This document shows, piece by piece, positions 1-12,149 of a stretch of 64,000 nt of DNA. A model generated the notes under the pieces. It made no database searches. It had not been told where the DNA came from and saw only the letters and a program-made list of their open reading frames with translations. This DNA comes from Prinia subflava (Eukaryota; Chordata; Aves; Passeriformes; Cisticolidae), in assembly GCF_021018805.1 (NCBI RefSeq), contig NW_026960611.1, positions 1,054,001 to 1,118,000 on the forward strand. Reading direction: 5' to 3'. Each line of letters begins with the position of its first letter. Positions within the stretch are counted from its first letter, which is position 1. The position numbers were made by a program, and so were the translations under genes.

Positions 1-2630
1 ACAAAGGTGTGCTTAACAATAGAATAGAGTTGATAAAGTGAAGAGAAAGGTTTTAAGGAGTCTTTTTCTTGTTTAGAATTGTGTAAATAGTAGTAAAAGC
101 TAAACACTTGGAGTTGATGAATAACACTTTAGAAAAGGCCAGGATGCTTTTTTTTTTTTTTTCTCTCTCCCTTTAATCACCTGAATTTGTGTAGTTTTTG
201 TCCAATATGGTGAAAGAGTGCAGATTACTTTTTAGGCAGTTTACCCTCCCTCTCTATTAACCGTTGTCAGAAGTAAGACACCAAAAAGTCACGCCCATAT
301 GCTTGTGCGGGAGAATGTAGGTATGGACTCCCTGTTCCCATGGGGTTTTCTTAGGAGAGCTTTAGAAACTAGTGTGTTTTCTGCTAGTTAGAGCTAGGCT
401 GCCGAGGCTCAGCGAGATTGCCTTAGAGAGACGTATGAAAGTTTGCTTTGTAGTTGTGGACAGTGTAAAAAGCTATTTGTATTTCATGTATAAAAAGATA
501 TAAGAGTAGCTGTTTTTAGATGCCTAGAACAGTAGGCATTGCAGTTGCTTGTTTATTGCATGTGAAGGTTTTTGTGTGCATGCTAAGATTGTGACCGATG
601 TAGCTCACTGATGTTTAAAATGATTGCTACAATTTTGGGTTAGATTGTTAGTTTAAATATGAAATAATAATACAGCGTTTGTGGAGGCAGGCAACGTGTT
701 GCCAAGAGTTTTTTTCTGTTGACTGAGTTTTTTGAAGCGTGTGACCAGTAGAGTCCGAGTTAAAATTGCTTCTTAATTGAACTGGCTATGATATTTTCTG
801 ATTCTCTGTAATCTTTATTTTTTTGTGTGTTTGCTTGAAAGAAACAGGGAAGGGTTTTTTATATATAGCTATTCCTTTAGTATAGTAGCTTTTTGTCTAT
901 CCCTGGGTTTGGAGGGTACAAGTCTTAGAATTGTTCTAGTGCTTGTATTTCTTAGGGGTGAATAATTGTGTAGACTTATTTCTTTCTTAGTGTTTTTGCT
1001 TTAGATTTATTTCTATAGTATCCCTCAGGAAGTTTTGCGTTTTTCTGAATGTTGTTAGCATTACATGCAAGGAAGAAAAAAAAAAAAGAGAAAAATATGC
1101 TCATCAAAAACAACTGATGTGTGAGAAGACATTTGTAGTTGCCTGGGTTTCAGCTATTTGAATAGTTAAAATACTATATTTTGGTAAGTAAATATTTAAA
1201 TAGTACACTGAAGGCATAATTAAATTACATATATTAATTTAATTTTTTTTTGAAAGAAAAAGTAAATTAAAACTGACCAGTTTAGATCTAAAATAAATAG
1301 AAAATAGGTTAATTTTGTAGAAGCTCTTTGTGACAGATAATAGTGCCTGTATCTGTATTAGAAAAAGTTGAGTAAGCTAATAGGGCCTGAGTTTCAGGGT
1401 GACTCAGGGCAGCCCTGAAAAGTTTTCAAGTATTTTGATGCCTGTTACAGATGAATTAACCCTGTTGTTTTATCCACTTCCTATGATAAAAGCTAAAAGA
1501 GATCAGACCCTCAACAAAGTTATATTCTATAAGTAGTGAAGGAATAAGTTCTGCTATTTGTAATATCATTTTCTTCTATTTAGTGTGCCTTGTTTTTTCC
1601 TATGTCTTGTTAGAATACTCCCCCAAGATTATGAGTAAGGTCTTAAGTTTTTCTTTTAATTTGTATTAGGTACAAATGTTGCTTAAAGGTTATCCTTCAT
1701 TAAGTTGTCCGGCTCAGTGATTGTTTAAATTGGTTCCCTGTCAAAGTAGTCACTTCAGCTATTACTGCGGATTGTATCTTGCCGCGCTGGGTAGGGGTCT
1801 GAAATATAAATTTGTAGTTCAGTTAATTAGCAGTAGTGCAGACTCATTGCACTGAGACTGCAGAAACTGAGAGAAGATGTGTGTAACCTTAACAACTGAT
1901 TGTCTTGGAAACTGCTGTTGTCACAAAACATTGTAGGATACTGAGTTTTATAAATGTTTGTCTGTATACCAAATCACTCTAAATGTGCTGAGTTTGATTC
2001 TTGAAATAAGCCCAAATTGTTTGTGCTTGTCTATGATTTTTTTTAAACTGAATTTTTCTTTAAAGAGCTAAAACCTGTGTTAATGCTATGGGATTTGGAG
2101 TAGTCTTAGTGTTTATTGTTTACTCGCTATATACCCAGTAGACATTGTCAGAAGTATTAGTAGAATATAAAAAGAATTGTTTGTATATCTCAGTATAAAC
2201 CTCGTTTAATAAGAAGTAAAATTCTCTTTCTGTTAATTTTAATTTTTCCTTGTAACAGTACAAAAAAAAAGGTTTTTTTTGAATTTTTTATTGAGTTCTT
2301 TAAATTCTAGATAAAGAATTAAATCATTCTTGTGTGAAAAGAAGATTTTGAGTTGTATAAAGAATTGTAAATTATTTTGTATAAAGAAGATGAGTGAATT
2401 ATGAACTAGAAAACTCATTCAAATATTCAGATTGTCTGAATAATAGTCGTAACATGTTTCCTTCCTGTAAAGTATTTCCGAAGATTTTTCAAAAAGTACT
2501 GTTCAAAATTAAACTTGCATTATACCTAGATCTGAATTGATAAATTTAATTTGAAGCCACCTGTGAGAGAGCTTCAAGATGTTGATTTATAAAATCAGAT
2601 AGATTCTAGAAAAAAAAGGTTTTTTCATAT
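1..2630. other. AT-rich region, no gene recognised
   Basis: Reads as AT-rich, low-complexity intronic or intergenic DNA with short A and T runs. No long open frame, no conserved exon-like block, no RNA gene and no LTR boundary was recognised on either strand. It may be old, diverged transposon sequence, but nothing in it supports a name. Confidence 0.5.
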
Positions 2631-2639
2631 GACAAAAGT

Positions 2640-3477
2640 GTAGTCTGTGCTAACCCCTCAGTTTTGGAGGGTTCCCCTGTTATGTCTTTAACAGGTGCTA
2701 GTGCGAAGAAACATTAAGAGAAATATTAAGAAAAACATTTTTGACGGTGTGATCGGTGGAGAAAACGGGAATCAGTTAGATAACACCTAAAATTCAGTAA
2801 AGCGGGGGTGGAAAAGCAAAAACATAGAAACCGAGATTTTAGTCCAAAAAGCTCCTGACCGCAACAGAACAGCTAAAGCCATCTAAGGGAAACCACCTGA
2901 TAGATATGTGGCAGAAACCAGAAAGAAGATCAGAGCAACCTTTACCTGCTGTTTGAGAAGAAACAAACACCTCGCCATTTAGATGCAACCAAATGGGCGC
3001 TGACATAAACAGAAGAATCAGTTTGTGGATCACTCTAATAGTCATAAGCCTAACTGAGCCCAACAGAAAGCTGGCATAATGAAACTGAACTTAGCCCGAG
3101 GTTTCCCAACCTAGACGGCCCTGAAGCTAAAATTCAGTCCACCTTGGAGCACCCTCAAAAGGGAAATTTGGACCAGGGGATGAAATTCAAAAAAAAACAA
3201 ACAAACAAAAAAAAAGATTTCAACCGATAGACCTTACCTAAAGATCATTAGTCACAAATGTTCTCTTCATCCTCAGAAATCCCATTGAAAGGGACCTCTG
3301 AGAGAGTTAACCTCACGCAGTAAAAGCTATAGAAATTTGTAAGAAATAGTACCAAAGAAAACAAAAGCATTGAAATTTAGTCTAAAATTAAAAGTTAAGT
3401 AAATATGCAATCAGAGAATGATAAAGATGATACAAACATTAATTAAATAGTTAACAAAAGAAAAGAAATGGGGGATT
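2640..3477 (+). pseudogene. Degraded 3' internal region of an ERV (env leader remnant)
   Basis: This stretch lies directly upstream of an LTR whose 5' edge is preceded by a polypurine tract (about 3456-3477), so it should be the 3' end of a proviral interior. A 28-codon frame at 2993-3079 starts with ATG, has a basic start and a hydrophobic core (SLWITLIVISL) and then stops, which looks like the signal peptide of an env gene. Only about 400 bp separate this leader from the LTR, so most of env has been deleted. The assignment rests on position and the leader-like frame only; no env domain survives. Confidence 0.35.
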
Positions 3478-4129
3478 TGTGAAAAACGTGAGATGATTAA
3501 TTCATGTTCTTATGGTAAATTAGAAAATTATAAAGCTGTATAAATTTGTATCAAGTAAAAGTCTATGTTTTAGGAGGTTTCTTCATTCAGAAGGGAACAA
3601 AAAACTTTGCAGCTTTCTCAAGTATTGGGAGGGAACCTGTTGAGATGAGCCGGTATCAGCAACTCACACCTCGGGAGCCACCTTCACAGACCATCAAGCA
3701 ATATCACCCATATCTCGAACATTCATCAACTATAAGGATCCATAGAAACTGAACATTAACACATGGACTTGGGAGGGGAGCTCTTTTCAATCCGACCGGA
3801 GATGGATTTGGGTTTGAATAGCTAACCAAGAAACAAAGGGAAATATGGGGAAATATTGCCAGAGGCAGAATAAAGAGTATAAAAACCAAGCCTCAAACAT
3901 GGCAAATTCGTGTACCCAGCTAGAGACTCAGACTGCCAGAGTCTGTGTCTATAAGTCACCCTTGGCTCTCTTTTTCCCGGGAGAAACTCTGTCAAGTAAG
4001 TGTCACTGTTTGTGAAAGTTTTTTTTTAATTGCTTAAAATTCTGTAATTTGATTCCAAATTTTGTGATTTGAATTTTTAATAAACCAAATTATTGAATTT
4101 GGTAATAAATTGTCCTGGCATTTATAACA
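3478..4129 (+). repeat. ERV 3' LTR (family F)
   Basis: 652 bp LTR starting TGTGAAAAACG and ending GCATTTATAACA. A polypurine tract (AAAAGAAAAGAAATGGGGGA type) sits immediately before it, a TATA-like motif (GAGTATAAAAACC) lies near 3868, and AATAAA signals lie near 4078 and 4104, all in plus orientation. It is therefore the 3' LTR of a plus-strand element whose body is mostly gone. Its first 11 and last 12 bases are the same as those of the LTR at 43817-44945 read on the plus strand, although that LTR belongs to a minus-strand provirus. Confidence 0.65.
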
Positions 4130-4388
4130 GGTACTCACTACACAGTATAAACCAGAAAGAACTACTAGTAGATGACATAAAACACTGCACTACATCAGGG
4201 TACCTATATTAAAGCTACCAAAGGAATAGTGTTGATTAGGAGCCAGTGTAACTTACCACCAAAATGATGATAGTGTACACAGAGTCCTTTCACTGAACTC
4301 CTGGGAGAGAAACCACAAAGCAGGGGTGCCAGCTTTGGGGAGGAAGCCCCACACATTCCCAGGTAATGTGCAGATGATTTCTGCTTTT

Positions 4389-4967
4389 TGAATGTTAGGT
4401 GTTGCTTTTTGAAGCCCAAAACTGGGCAAGAAAATAAAACCCTATAGTCAGACGGCTATAGAGCAGGTATTTGTTTATTCAATGCTGGGAGTGAGGAGGA
4501 TCTTTCCACCAAAAACTCACTCAATGTTCTTTAGCCTGCAGTTACATTTTAAAAGTCCTTCCACGCAACATCACCATTACAACATATCATTGGCATACAC
4601 ATATTTGCATAAAGCTGTGTCATGGTTTCACAACTGTTGCTTTTGCGCATACGTCAGTTCCTTCTGTGGTGGTCCTCAGCCTTCTGGTGGTCTTTTGATG
4701 AAGACTTTTGTAGTCTTCCTCATATTTGAACTTTTTGTCTCTAACTTCAGTGCATGCATGGTGCTTCTTGTTTTTCAGTCAAACTTGTTTTTAGCTAATT
4801 TTGCAGTTTGCAAGTTCCATTAAAACTTGCTGTCTTGCTCTTGATGGCACTTGTTATCTCACTGGCTTTGCTATCTTGCCTCTTCTGCTTTCTTGTTTGC
4901 TTTACCGGTACATCTTGTTACAATATTACTTGTGGTTAACCTTTTGTTACATACCAGTTAGGATTCA
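4389..4967 (-). repeat. Probable ERV 3' LTR (family G), minus strand
   Basis: On the minus strand a polypurine tract (AGAGAAAGGGGGCAT, about 4968-4982) abuts TGAATCCTAACTGG, the presumed LTR start at 4967. The other end is placed at 4389, where plus-strand TGAATGTTAGG gives a partly matching inverted terminus. An AATAAA signal on the minus strand near 4475 fits the U3-R-U5 order. The env remnant on its right side is in the same orientation, so this is read as the 3' LTR. The 4389 edge is uncertain. Confidence 0.5.
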
Positions 4968-5009
4968 ATGCCCCCTTTCTCTTCTGTGAATTCTTTCACA
5001 AACTATCAT

Positions 5010-5918
5010 GTATTTATTCTCCAGAAATATGTCCTCTCTACTCTATGTCTCAATTTATATCTCTTCCAATCATCATAAAACATTGTGGTTCACTGACACC
5101 ACCACAAAAAGCACTGCCTAAATATGCATGTACACATAATGGTTATTTCTAATATCAAGATTCCCATAAATATTTGTTTCAACCAATTTAGATTAGGGAG
5201 TCAAGACATAAGTGTCTCCCATAAGTGAGTGGAGCAAGATGTATCATGCTTTGCTACTTCATAGATTATCTTTGCATGTTCCCAAATTGCATATATAGCT
5301 GTTTTTATTTGCCCTGACTGATCTATGTAAGTACAACTGGTATTTATCAAAGTACAGACTCCTCCCATTTGTGCTGTGATCATATCTAATATCATATGAT
5401 TTTGAAATACTACTTCTTTTAAAGAATTAATTTCTGTTTGCAACCATCAAATGGCATCTGCCGTTGAGTTAGCAATTATTTCTATCTCTGCTGAGATGTT
5501 CACTATTGCTTTTTCTACTAAGAAAAATTCCTAAAGTTGGGAATAAAGTTCTGACAAAGCTTGTCAAGGCCTGTATTATATCTAGTCAGAGGATTAGAAG
5601 ATATACTTCGACTGAATCGGTTTCTCCAAATTCTTCTAACGATTCTTGTAATAAAACTAGTGCGATGTATAACTTGTAGAGGTGGGATGAGATACCCCAT
5701 AACACAGTGACTGTCCAATTTCCAGGTAGTTGCTTAAAGGCTATTCTATTTTCACAGAACTACCAAAAGTCATCTGGCAAATCACAGCTAGTTGTGATGC
5801 TCATGTTGGAATTGTTAGTATGCCTTGCAAACAAATAATGAACCTTTATGTTTGCATTATGTACTACTATTATACAAGGTATATGGGGTTAATTCAGTCC
5901 AATTACTAGAGGGTACCC
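5010..5918 (-). pseudogene. env: ERV env pseudogene, transmembrane half
   Basis: Translating the minus strand gives a retroviral Env transmembrane-subunit remnant. It contains a heptad-like helix, a conserved block around 5330-5400 with QNHMILDMITAQMGGVC followed by spaced cysteines (the immunosuppressive-domain/CX6CC region of class I-like Env), and a membrane-spanning stretch (WLKQIFMGILILEITIM) near 5100-5160. Several stop codons interrupt the frame, so it is not functional. The second Cys of the CX6CC pair reads Thr here. The frame is cut at 5918/10524 by the ERVK-like insertion and its upstream part resumes at 10530. It belongs to the element whose 3' LTR is at 4389-4967. Confidence 0.6.
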
Positions 5919-6345
5919 TGTAGTCGTGCATTTCTGTACCCGAGCAGGTGTTTCTATATAAGGAAGTTAAACTAGAATTTTCTATAGCCTGCTTGTTGCA
6001 ATTGGCTCAGTACTAGCACAGACACAGTGATAGGGCTTTGGAAGTGCACCTCAAAGCCTAGCGTCCATCTCATTGGGCAAAGTGCCAAATAAGCCCACCT
6101 AGACCATCGAGTATTAAAGAGCCAGCTCAAGGGGTGCACGAGGCTTTTTGGGAATGCCTTAGCCTGTGTAACTGTGCTTGGTACACTGTGCTCGGCTTAT
6201 CTCTTTTCATTTTGTAATGTTTATTATTTTTGCTGTTATTAAAACCTTTATTTTACAAAGCATATCCTGAGAAGCCGTCTCGCTATTTTATTAAGCCATT
6301 ACTCTGCTGGCTGGACCCTCAGAGGTATTGAGAGAAATCTTGATA
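5919..6345 (+). repeat. 5' LTR of ERVK-like provirus 1
   Basis: 427 bp, TGTAGTCGTGC... to ...AATCTTGATA. TATA motif TATATAAGG near 5957 and an ATTAAA signal near 6238 define U3/R. The LTR ends in TA rather than the usual CA, which the flanking 6-bp duplication and the PBS position both support. Confidence 0.88.
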
Positions 6346-6347
6346 AA

Positions 6348-6367
6348 TGGCGCCTTCGAACTAGGAC
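6348..6367 (+). other. Primer-binding site, Lys-tRNA-like
   Basis: TGGCGCCTTCGAACTAGGAC begins two bases after the 5' LTR. It resembles the tRNA-Lys type PBS (TGGCGCC...GAAC.AGG.AC) with a two-base insertion and mismatches. Confidence 0.6.
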
Positions 6368-6699
6368 CTTATATTAAGATACCTTGTCAGAGTTTTGCTG
6401 ACAGAGCCCTCAAGTCAGCTAGGCCGTTTCGCTCTTGGTTTTCCTTTTTTTAAAAGCGAGCTCGTGGTGGTTTTTTTGGTCGTGAAAATAAAACCACATT
6501 TTTGGGTCCAAATGGCTGAGAGGGAGCCTTTTGACTGAACCCCTATACCGGTGAGAAGGGGTCTTTGCCAGGACACCAATTCTTGTATGAGGTAGATTAC
6601 TCTTTAGAAGAGAGAAGCTGCAGTCTAGCAGAGCTGGAGACAGAACAGCTAATCACCGAGTGACCTCAGAAGGTCGGAGACAAACCAAGAGCGTGCTGG

Positions 6700-7284
6700 G
6701 TGATCACAGGACCCATTCTGGTGAGTGAAATAGTGACCCAGCAATCCATAGAACAGCAAGACACCTTTTGTTATTTTAATTATAAACTGACTACACAAGA
6801 CTATAAGTTTGAGAGGAAAGAGCTTAAAAAACTTGTGAAATGGGTCTATAAAAATTTTCCGGACACTAATACAGCTGAAACAATAACAGTAGAATTTTGG
6901 GACAAAATAGGATTGAAGTTGTATAATTCAAAGAAAAAATCTGCTTTAAAATTAAGACCCATCTTTAAAACTGTGTTAGACTTTGTAACAGAAGACGGTG
7001 AAAGGCTCAGCAGTGCAAAAGCACCTGAAACTGCAGAAAGAGAAACCTGGCAAAATGCTTCTAAAAGCAACCATAAAAAAGGAGCCCAGAAAGTAAAATG
7101 CAAAAAGGCTCCTGCTCACCTTAGACGTGAAGATAAAAATCCAAGTTCTGATCGCCCAAGTCCCAGAAAAAAACGGTTTGATGTACTCCCGAGAAGCAGG
7201 CACGGGAGGGCCCAGACGCCCCCCCTCGCGCCCTCCTCAGTCCCCCGGAGTGGGACCCATGCCAGCACTGGACACGCAGGCTAA
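6700..7284 (+). pseudogene. gag: gag N-terminal (matrix-like) fragment, ERVK-like
   Basis: A 194-codon open frame without an ATG (it opens at GTG), about 350 bp downstream of the PBS. Residues about 20-110 read like a betaretrovirus-type matrix domain: alternating hydrophobic and basic helices (ERKELKKLVKWVYKNFP, TVEFWDKIGLKLYNSKKKSAL). The rest is a basic, Pro/Ser-rich linker. Capsid and nucleocapsid are missing. A degraded relative of the same region is present at about 37140-37500, which supports membership of one family. The lack of a start codon suggests it is not translated as such. Confidence 0.55.
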
Positions 7285-10096
7285 GGTTCCATTCCAACCT
7301 CCCTCCCCACCCCCTCAGTCTCCTGGTACGAGATACGGACGATCCCGGTTCGTTAATTTTGAGCGCGCAAGTTTTGAACAAAGCCCTGAAAACGTGAGCT
7401 CAGAGAACAAAGAAAAACGTGGCACTCTCCATATTTCTGAGGCAGAGGCTGAAGCTCCACGTGGGCGGGCTCAGTACAGCCCAGTCCGATGTGTCACTCA
7501 ACTCCTCCCAATCCAGCACGGGAAGCTCCCCCTCCATGGGCAGTCCCAAGCCTCAGGCACCGCCCCGGGTTGCCACCCACAGCCTGGACAGACACGCCCT
7601 GGCTGTGAGGAGCGTGAGAACTGGATGTGACATCCCGGAACTCGCCTCCCCCAAGATGGCGGAGCCCATGCCGGAGGAATGTAAACAAACTCCAATAAAA
7701 AATCAAAAGGTTTCCCACACGTCCTGCAGTTTCTCTGATGATTCAGAGGATTCATGAGTCAGCATAGATCCTTAGCACAAGATAAGGAAGGAAGCAACAC
7801 GAGACAGAGATTAGGCTTGTAAGAGAAGGAGTGAATGTAAACCCAGCAAAAACAGTGATATAATAACCCCAGTCCCAGCACCGAAGCAACAGGTGAAAAG
7901 AAACCAGCACCCCAAGGTCAGCCCGGCTCCGGCGACAGAAGAGCAAAACAAAACAAAAGCAAGGACAGAGCAAGACTGAAGCAGTGAAAGTTTATTGTTG
8001 TCTAAAACCCTCCAAGAAAACAGAACAGAGACAGCTAACATTTCAACTCCAGCAGCCAAGATACAAAGTAGACTTCGTCCAAAAGAAGACTGTCATGAAA
8101 ACCACCACAAGAATCCACCAAAGCAGCAGCTCAAAATACCTTAAAACCCTGACCTATTCTTTTATTTTGCAGTTTTAACAAGAAACCCAGAACTTTATCA
8201 GTTAATTTTTTCATCAAGATTTCAAAAAGACCACCAAGTAATTCCAAAACAAAAAGTTTTTCTTTTCTGTTTTGTCAATTAAGCAAGAAGACTGTAATCA
8301 TTTGCCCAAAAATTTATATTCCAAACTAATTATAAAAGCTAATTCCTAAATAATTTTCCTTTACAGGAAAAGATTCTGCAAAAATATTTTGCTTGTTCAT
8401 ATCTTTAATTGAAATAGTTAATTCAAAATTCAAAAGTTTTTTATAAATTGCCCATATAAATATTACAAAAAAAATCTCTAATTATTAAATTCATCTCTGT
8501 AATTAAATTGAAAACCTTTCAAAATTCATACACCTCTAAAAACAATTTGTTTTATAAATAAGTCAAGAAAATCTAAAATCTCATAACCATGTAGTAAAAT
8601 CCTAACACCAAAAAATAAAAATCAGATTTTAAGAAAGTATAAAAACTATATCTCAAAACCAAAAAAGAACAACTGTCTACATGTTTTTCAAATTTCATAT
8701 TTTATATTTACAAATTTTTATGTTACAAGTTTAATAGAAAAAGCAAAGACCTCTCAAGAAAAAGTTCTAATCAATTGTAAAATTTACATTAAAATACTAA
8801 TCTTTTTCCTTTTTTCTCAACATCAACTGTATTGTGTCACATGTTAAAGCAAACACTAAACTCCTAAGTTTTATAGCAAATAGCAATGTAACAGCAAACT
8901 TTTAACCATACATCTGTCATCAAAATACATCAGCTCTTGTAAAAAGTGTCTCATATATCTCAAAGTCAAATTAAGACAATTGTGCAACCATGCCCAAACT
9001 ACCAAACACTAACTATGCCATCAATAGCAGCAAAAGTTAACCCTCAAAATTAAAAACAAGTATCATGCAATATCAACCATTTAAACAATTCAAACAAATT
9101 CATTTGTCTAACCACACACTTTTTAAAGTATGTTCTACCTCAACACATGAAGGAGAAAAAGACCAAAAAAGACAATTAAAACATCTCTTGTAAACATTTC
9201 TCATTCCTAAATGTACAGCTCTTAAAATTATAAAAGTTTTTCAACATATCAAATTTACCACATATTATAACTAATTCATTCAAAAGCCAATCTATTGTTA
9301 AAAAAAAGCACACAAATAGCTAAGAATGCTCTTTAAAAGATAAAAATGGGAGAGTGTGTAGTGCTTTCTATTATAGAAAGGTTGAACAAAGTTATATATA
9401 TGTTTTTTAATCTCTCATATTCATAAAAATTCTGAAAACAAGACAAAATTTAGAGCCTGTCCTTTATGGCAGGGAGAGAGATTTTGTTTGTCTCCACAGG
9501 TACAGACTAAGAAAGTTCCTGCAAAAGAAGTTGAGTCACAACTACAAAAGAGGAAAGGAGAGCAGAACACACCTGAAGAAGAGCATGCAAAAGGACACAG
9601 AGTGACCACAGACCGTGTCTTCAAAAAGACTTCTGCATTTTGACACAGCCCAGCACTATAGACACTGAAATATGTTTGAAGCAGAGACTTAAGTTTTATA
9701 AAAGTTGCACTGTTAAAATTTTTGAAGTTATTATTGTCATGTCAAAATTGTTTGTTGTTGTATGTTAAAAGTTATTACCAAATCCTTATGCAGAAGAAAA
9801 AGAAAATATAGTTCACTTGAAAAAATCTCCCCAAACAAAAAAGTAAAATAAGATTCATATGTAATTTGAGACTAAATATTAATTTTAAAATACTAATAAT
9901 TGAAATATTGGCTAACAAAAAGAAAGTACCAAATTTAAAATTTTGTAATCCATAAAGCTACAGCTTAACTATAAACCAAATTGTTAAATAACAATAAGTT
10001 ATTGACACAATCACAATTATCAGCAAAAGTGAGAATTTTTTCAAAGTAACTATTTCTCTTTTTTTTCTTTTTTTATTATGATTTTACAGGGTGAGA
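7285..10096. other. Non-coding AT-rich interior of ERVK-like provirus 1
   Basis: 2.8 kb inside a young provirus. The first 400 bp are GC-richer and Pro-rich in several frames (7285-7760), probably the remainder of a gag linker. From about 8180 it is very AT-rich with stops in all frames. No pol or env motif was seen on either strand. A weak polypurine tract (ACAGGGTGAGA) ends it at 10096. Confidence 0.7.
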
Positions 10097-10523
10097 TGTA
10101 GCCGTGCATTTCTGTACCCGAGCAGGTGTTTCTATATAAGGAAGTTAAACTAGAATTTTCTATAGCCTGCTTGTTGCAATTGGCTCAGTACTAGCACAGA
10201 CACAGTGATAGGGCTTTGGAAGTGCACCTCAAAGCCTAGCGTCCATCTCATTGGGCAAAGTGCCAAATAAGCCCACCTAGACCATCGAGTATTAAAGAGC
10301 CAGCTCAAGGGGTGCACGAGGCTTTTTGGGAATGCCTTAGCCTGTGTAACTGTGCTTGGTACACTGTGCTCGGCTTATCTCTTTTCATTTTGTAATGTTT
10401 ATTATTTTTGCTGTTATTAAAACCTTTATTTTACAAAGCATATCCTGAGAAGCCGTCTCGCTATTTTATTAAGCCATTACTCTGCTGGCTGGACCCTCGG
10501 AGGTATTGAGAGAAATCTCGATA
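10097..10523 (+). repeat. 3' LTR of ERVK-like provirus 1
   Basis: 427 bp, TGTAGCCGTGC... to ...AATCTCGATA, about three differences from the 5' copy, followed by the duplicated GTACCC. Contains the same TATATAAGG and ATTAAA signals. Confidence 0.88.
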
Positions 10524-10700
10524 GTACCCCTAACAATGGTAAGTGTAATTGTACTTCTCCACACAGCAATCTCTTATTCCAGTATGATTAGCTATTGCCT
10601 CAAGCAAAGCTACATAGTTATTTACATTAAAAGTTGCTACAATCTGCCAAAAAGCAACAAAGCATAACAAATTATTAATGATTTATGGCTGAGTTTCATC
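10524..10700 (-). pseudogene. env: ERV env pseudogene, upstream part
   Basis: Continuation of the minus-strand env remnant displaced by the 5919-10523 insertion. On the minus strand it reads through short glycoprotein-like segments with cysteines and N-glycosylation-like sites (NYT) before meeting the insertion site. Too short and broken for a domain assignment; its identity depends on continuity with 5010-5918 across the GTACCC duplication. Confidence 0.45.
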
Positions 10701-10944
10701 TTCAGTCCATTGTTATCAATGGTTGTTACTGTCCAAGGTGCAATTTATCCTTCCCGGAGCTTCTGGAGCTTCTCAAGATCAGTCCGATCCAGACTGCCTT
10801 AGGTATTCCTGGACAGAGGGTACCGCTAAGTACCTCCTGTTCAAGTACCGCAGGCAAAGCTCCCGGGCACAGGCAATACTTAGCAGCTCAGCTATCTGTG
10901 ATTTAACCTCTTTGCAGTATCAGCTCTTAGTGATTTGCAGCTCA

Positions 10945-11280
10945 TGAGCTTGCTAAGTGCCTCCGGCAGATGTAGGGAGAGAGAGGAGAAGCGCTGTATG
11001 AGGTTCTACAGATGAGTCTTTATTGGCATCCTCTGCAAAGGGTTTCAGGGACAGCTCTTCTACTGAGCTGGGCAAAAGTGGGGTTTATATAGGGTACCAA
11101 GGTTTTGAGAAATGGTCCAATGGTATGAGTTGGGGTAGAAAGTGACCTATTGTCTTACAGGGAGATAAGAGCAGGAGAGGGGTTATTTGGCCTAGTCACC
11201 ATGACTAGGCATTTCTGTGCCTTTGGGCGACTGACCACCAGAGAGGCCTCTCAGGCCTCATGGCTGCAACACAGCACTTG
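10945..11280 (-). repeat. Probable LTR, minus strand
   Basis: On the minus strand a TATA box (CCCTATATAAACC, near 11085) is followed about 70 bp later by GCCAATAAAGAC near 11015, the spacing expected of U3-R. Ends could not be fixed and no target duplication was found. 10701-10944 upstream holds nothing recognised. Confidence 0.4.
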
Positions 11281-11895
11281 CAATTTCTGCTGATGCAGAC
11301 TGCTCAGCTTTCTATGGATATCTGAGAATTTACTTTTTCCCTGAACGGAAGTCATAAGATGTATTAAAGGATCTTTTGTGACTTTTTTTCCTTCTGGATC
11401 AAGTGCCAGATACCTGCATGTATATCTCTAGAGAAGAAGAGAGAAGAGAAAGAAAGCTTCCTGAAAATCCTTTCCCCACATGTAACATATTTTGCATTTA
11501 CTCTTACTGATGAAGGGAATATTTAAAAAGAAGGCAGTGGTGTGCACAAAGGCTAGGCTTTGGTACAAGAGGTATGATTAAAAAAGTGACTGACAAGGAC
11601 GATGATGGATAAACTGCAACACTAGGTATTAAAAATTAAGTTTTTTGTTTTGTTGCCATACATGTTCTCATCTGGTGATATGTACTAGTAAATATATCCA
11701 GAACAGGCAATTGTTTCTATTGTCTTGCCTCCCCTTCTTCACCAAGAACCATGGATATACATTTTGTATAAATACTACTTCAGTGAGTAAAAGCTGTATT
11801 TGTGTGCTTATGTGTGGCAGGAGGGGTATAAAACAATGAGTAAAAAAAGTAACAAAACTTTAATACATCTCCACATCATTCACACAAAGCAAAAA
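11281..11895. other. No feature recognised
   Basis: Unremarkable AT-rich DNA with no supported coding frame or repeat boundary. Confidence 0.4.
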
Positions 11896-12149
11896 GATTG
11901 TTGGAGTCCATGTTTCCATGGATCCCCCTCAGAGAGTGAGAAGTACAGGGACTGAATTAAAACCTTAAAAAAAATTAGAATATATAAAGCCACACACAAA
12001 GTAGAAATCTAAGCCTCAGTTTTAAGCTTCACATGCCCTAAGTGCCTAGTTGTTAGTGTAGAAGTACAGAGCTTGAGGCCTAGTGATAGAGTTTAGACAC
12101 GACAAAAATAGAGTAGAGTACTGTTTATAATTTTTGGTATGAATTTTGC

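Larger units (their letters stand above)
5919..10523 (+). mobile_element. Non-autonomous ERVK-like provirus 1 (gag remnant only)
   Basis: A 4.6 kb element bounded by two 427-bp LTRs (5919-6345, 10097-10523) with a perfect 6-bp target-site duplication GTACCC at 5913-5918 and 10524-10529. A primer-binding-site-like TGGCGCC motif begins at 6348, two bases after the 5' LTR, and a polypurine core AGGGTGAGA precedes the 3' LTR. By eye the LTRs differ at about three positions, so insertion is recent. Only a gag start region (6700-7284) is recognisable. 7285-10096 is AT-rich and has no protease, RT, integrase or env. The element must therefore depend on proteins from another ERV. It landed inside an older minus-strand env gene. 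Confidence 0.9.

Noticed and set aside
1..2630. Possible host exons
   Set aside because: No frame longer than a few dozen codons, no splice-flanked conserved block; only AT-rich sequence was seen.
7121..7757. Overlapping Pro/Ser-rich ORFs in three frames
   Set aside because: GC-richer linker of provirus 1; simultaneous openness on both strands and no conserved domain argue against separate genes.
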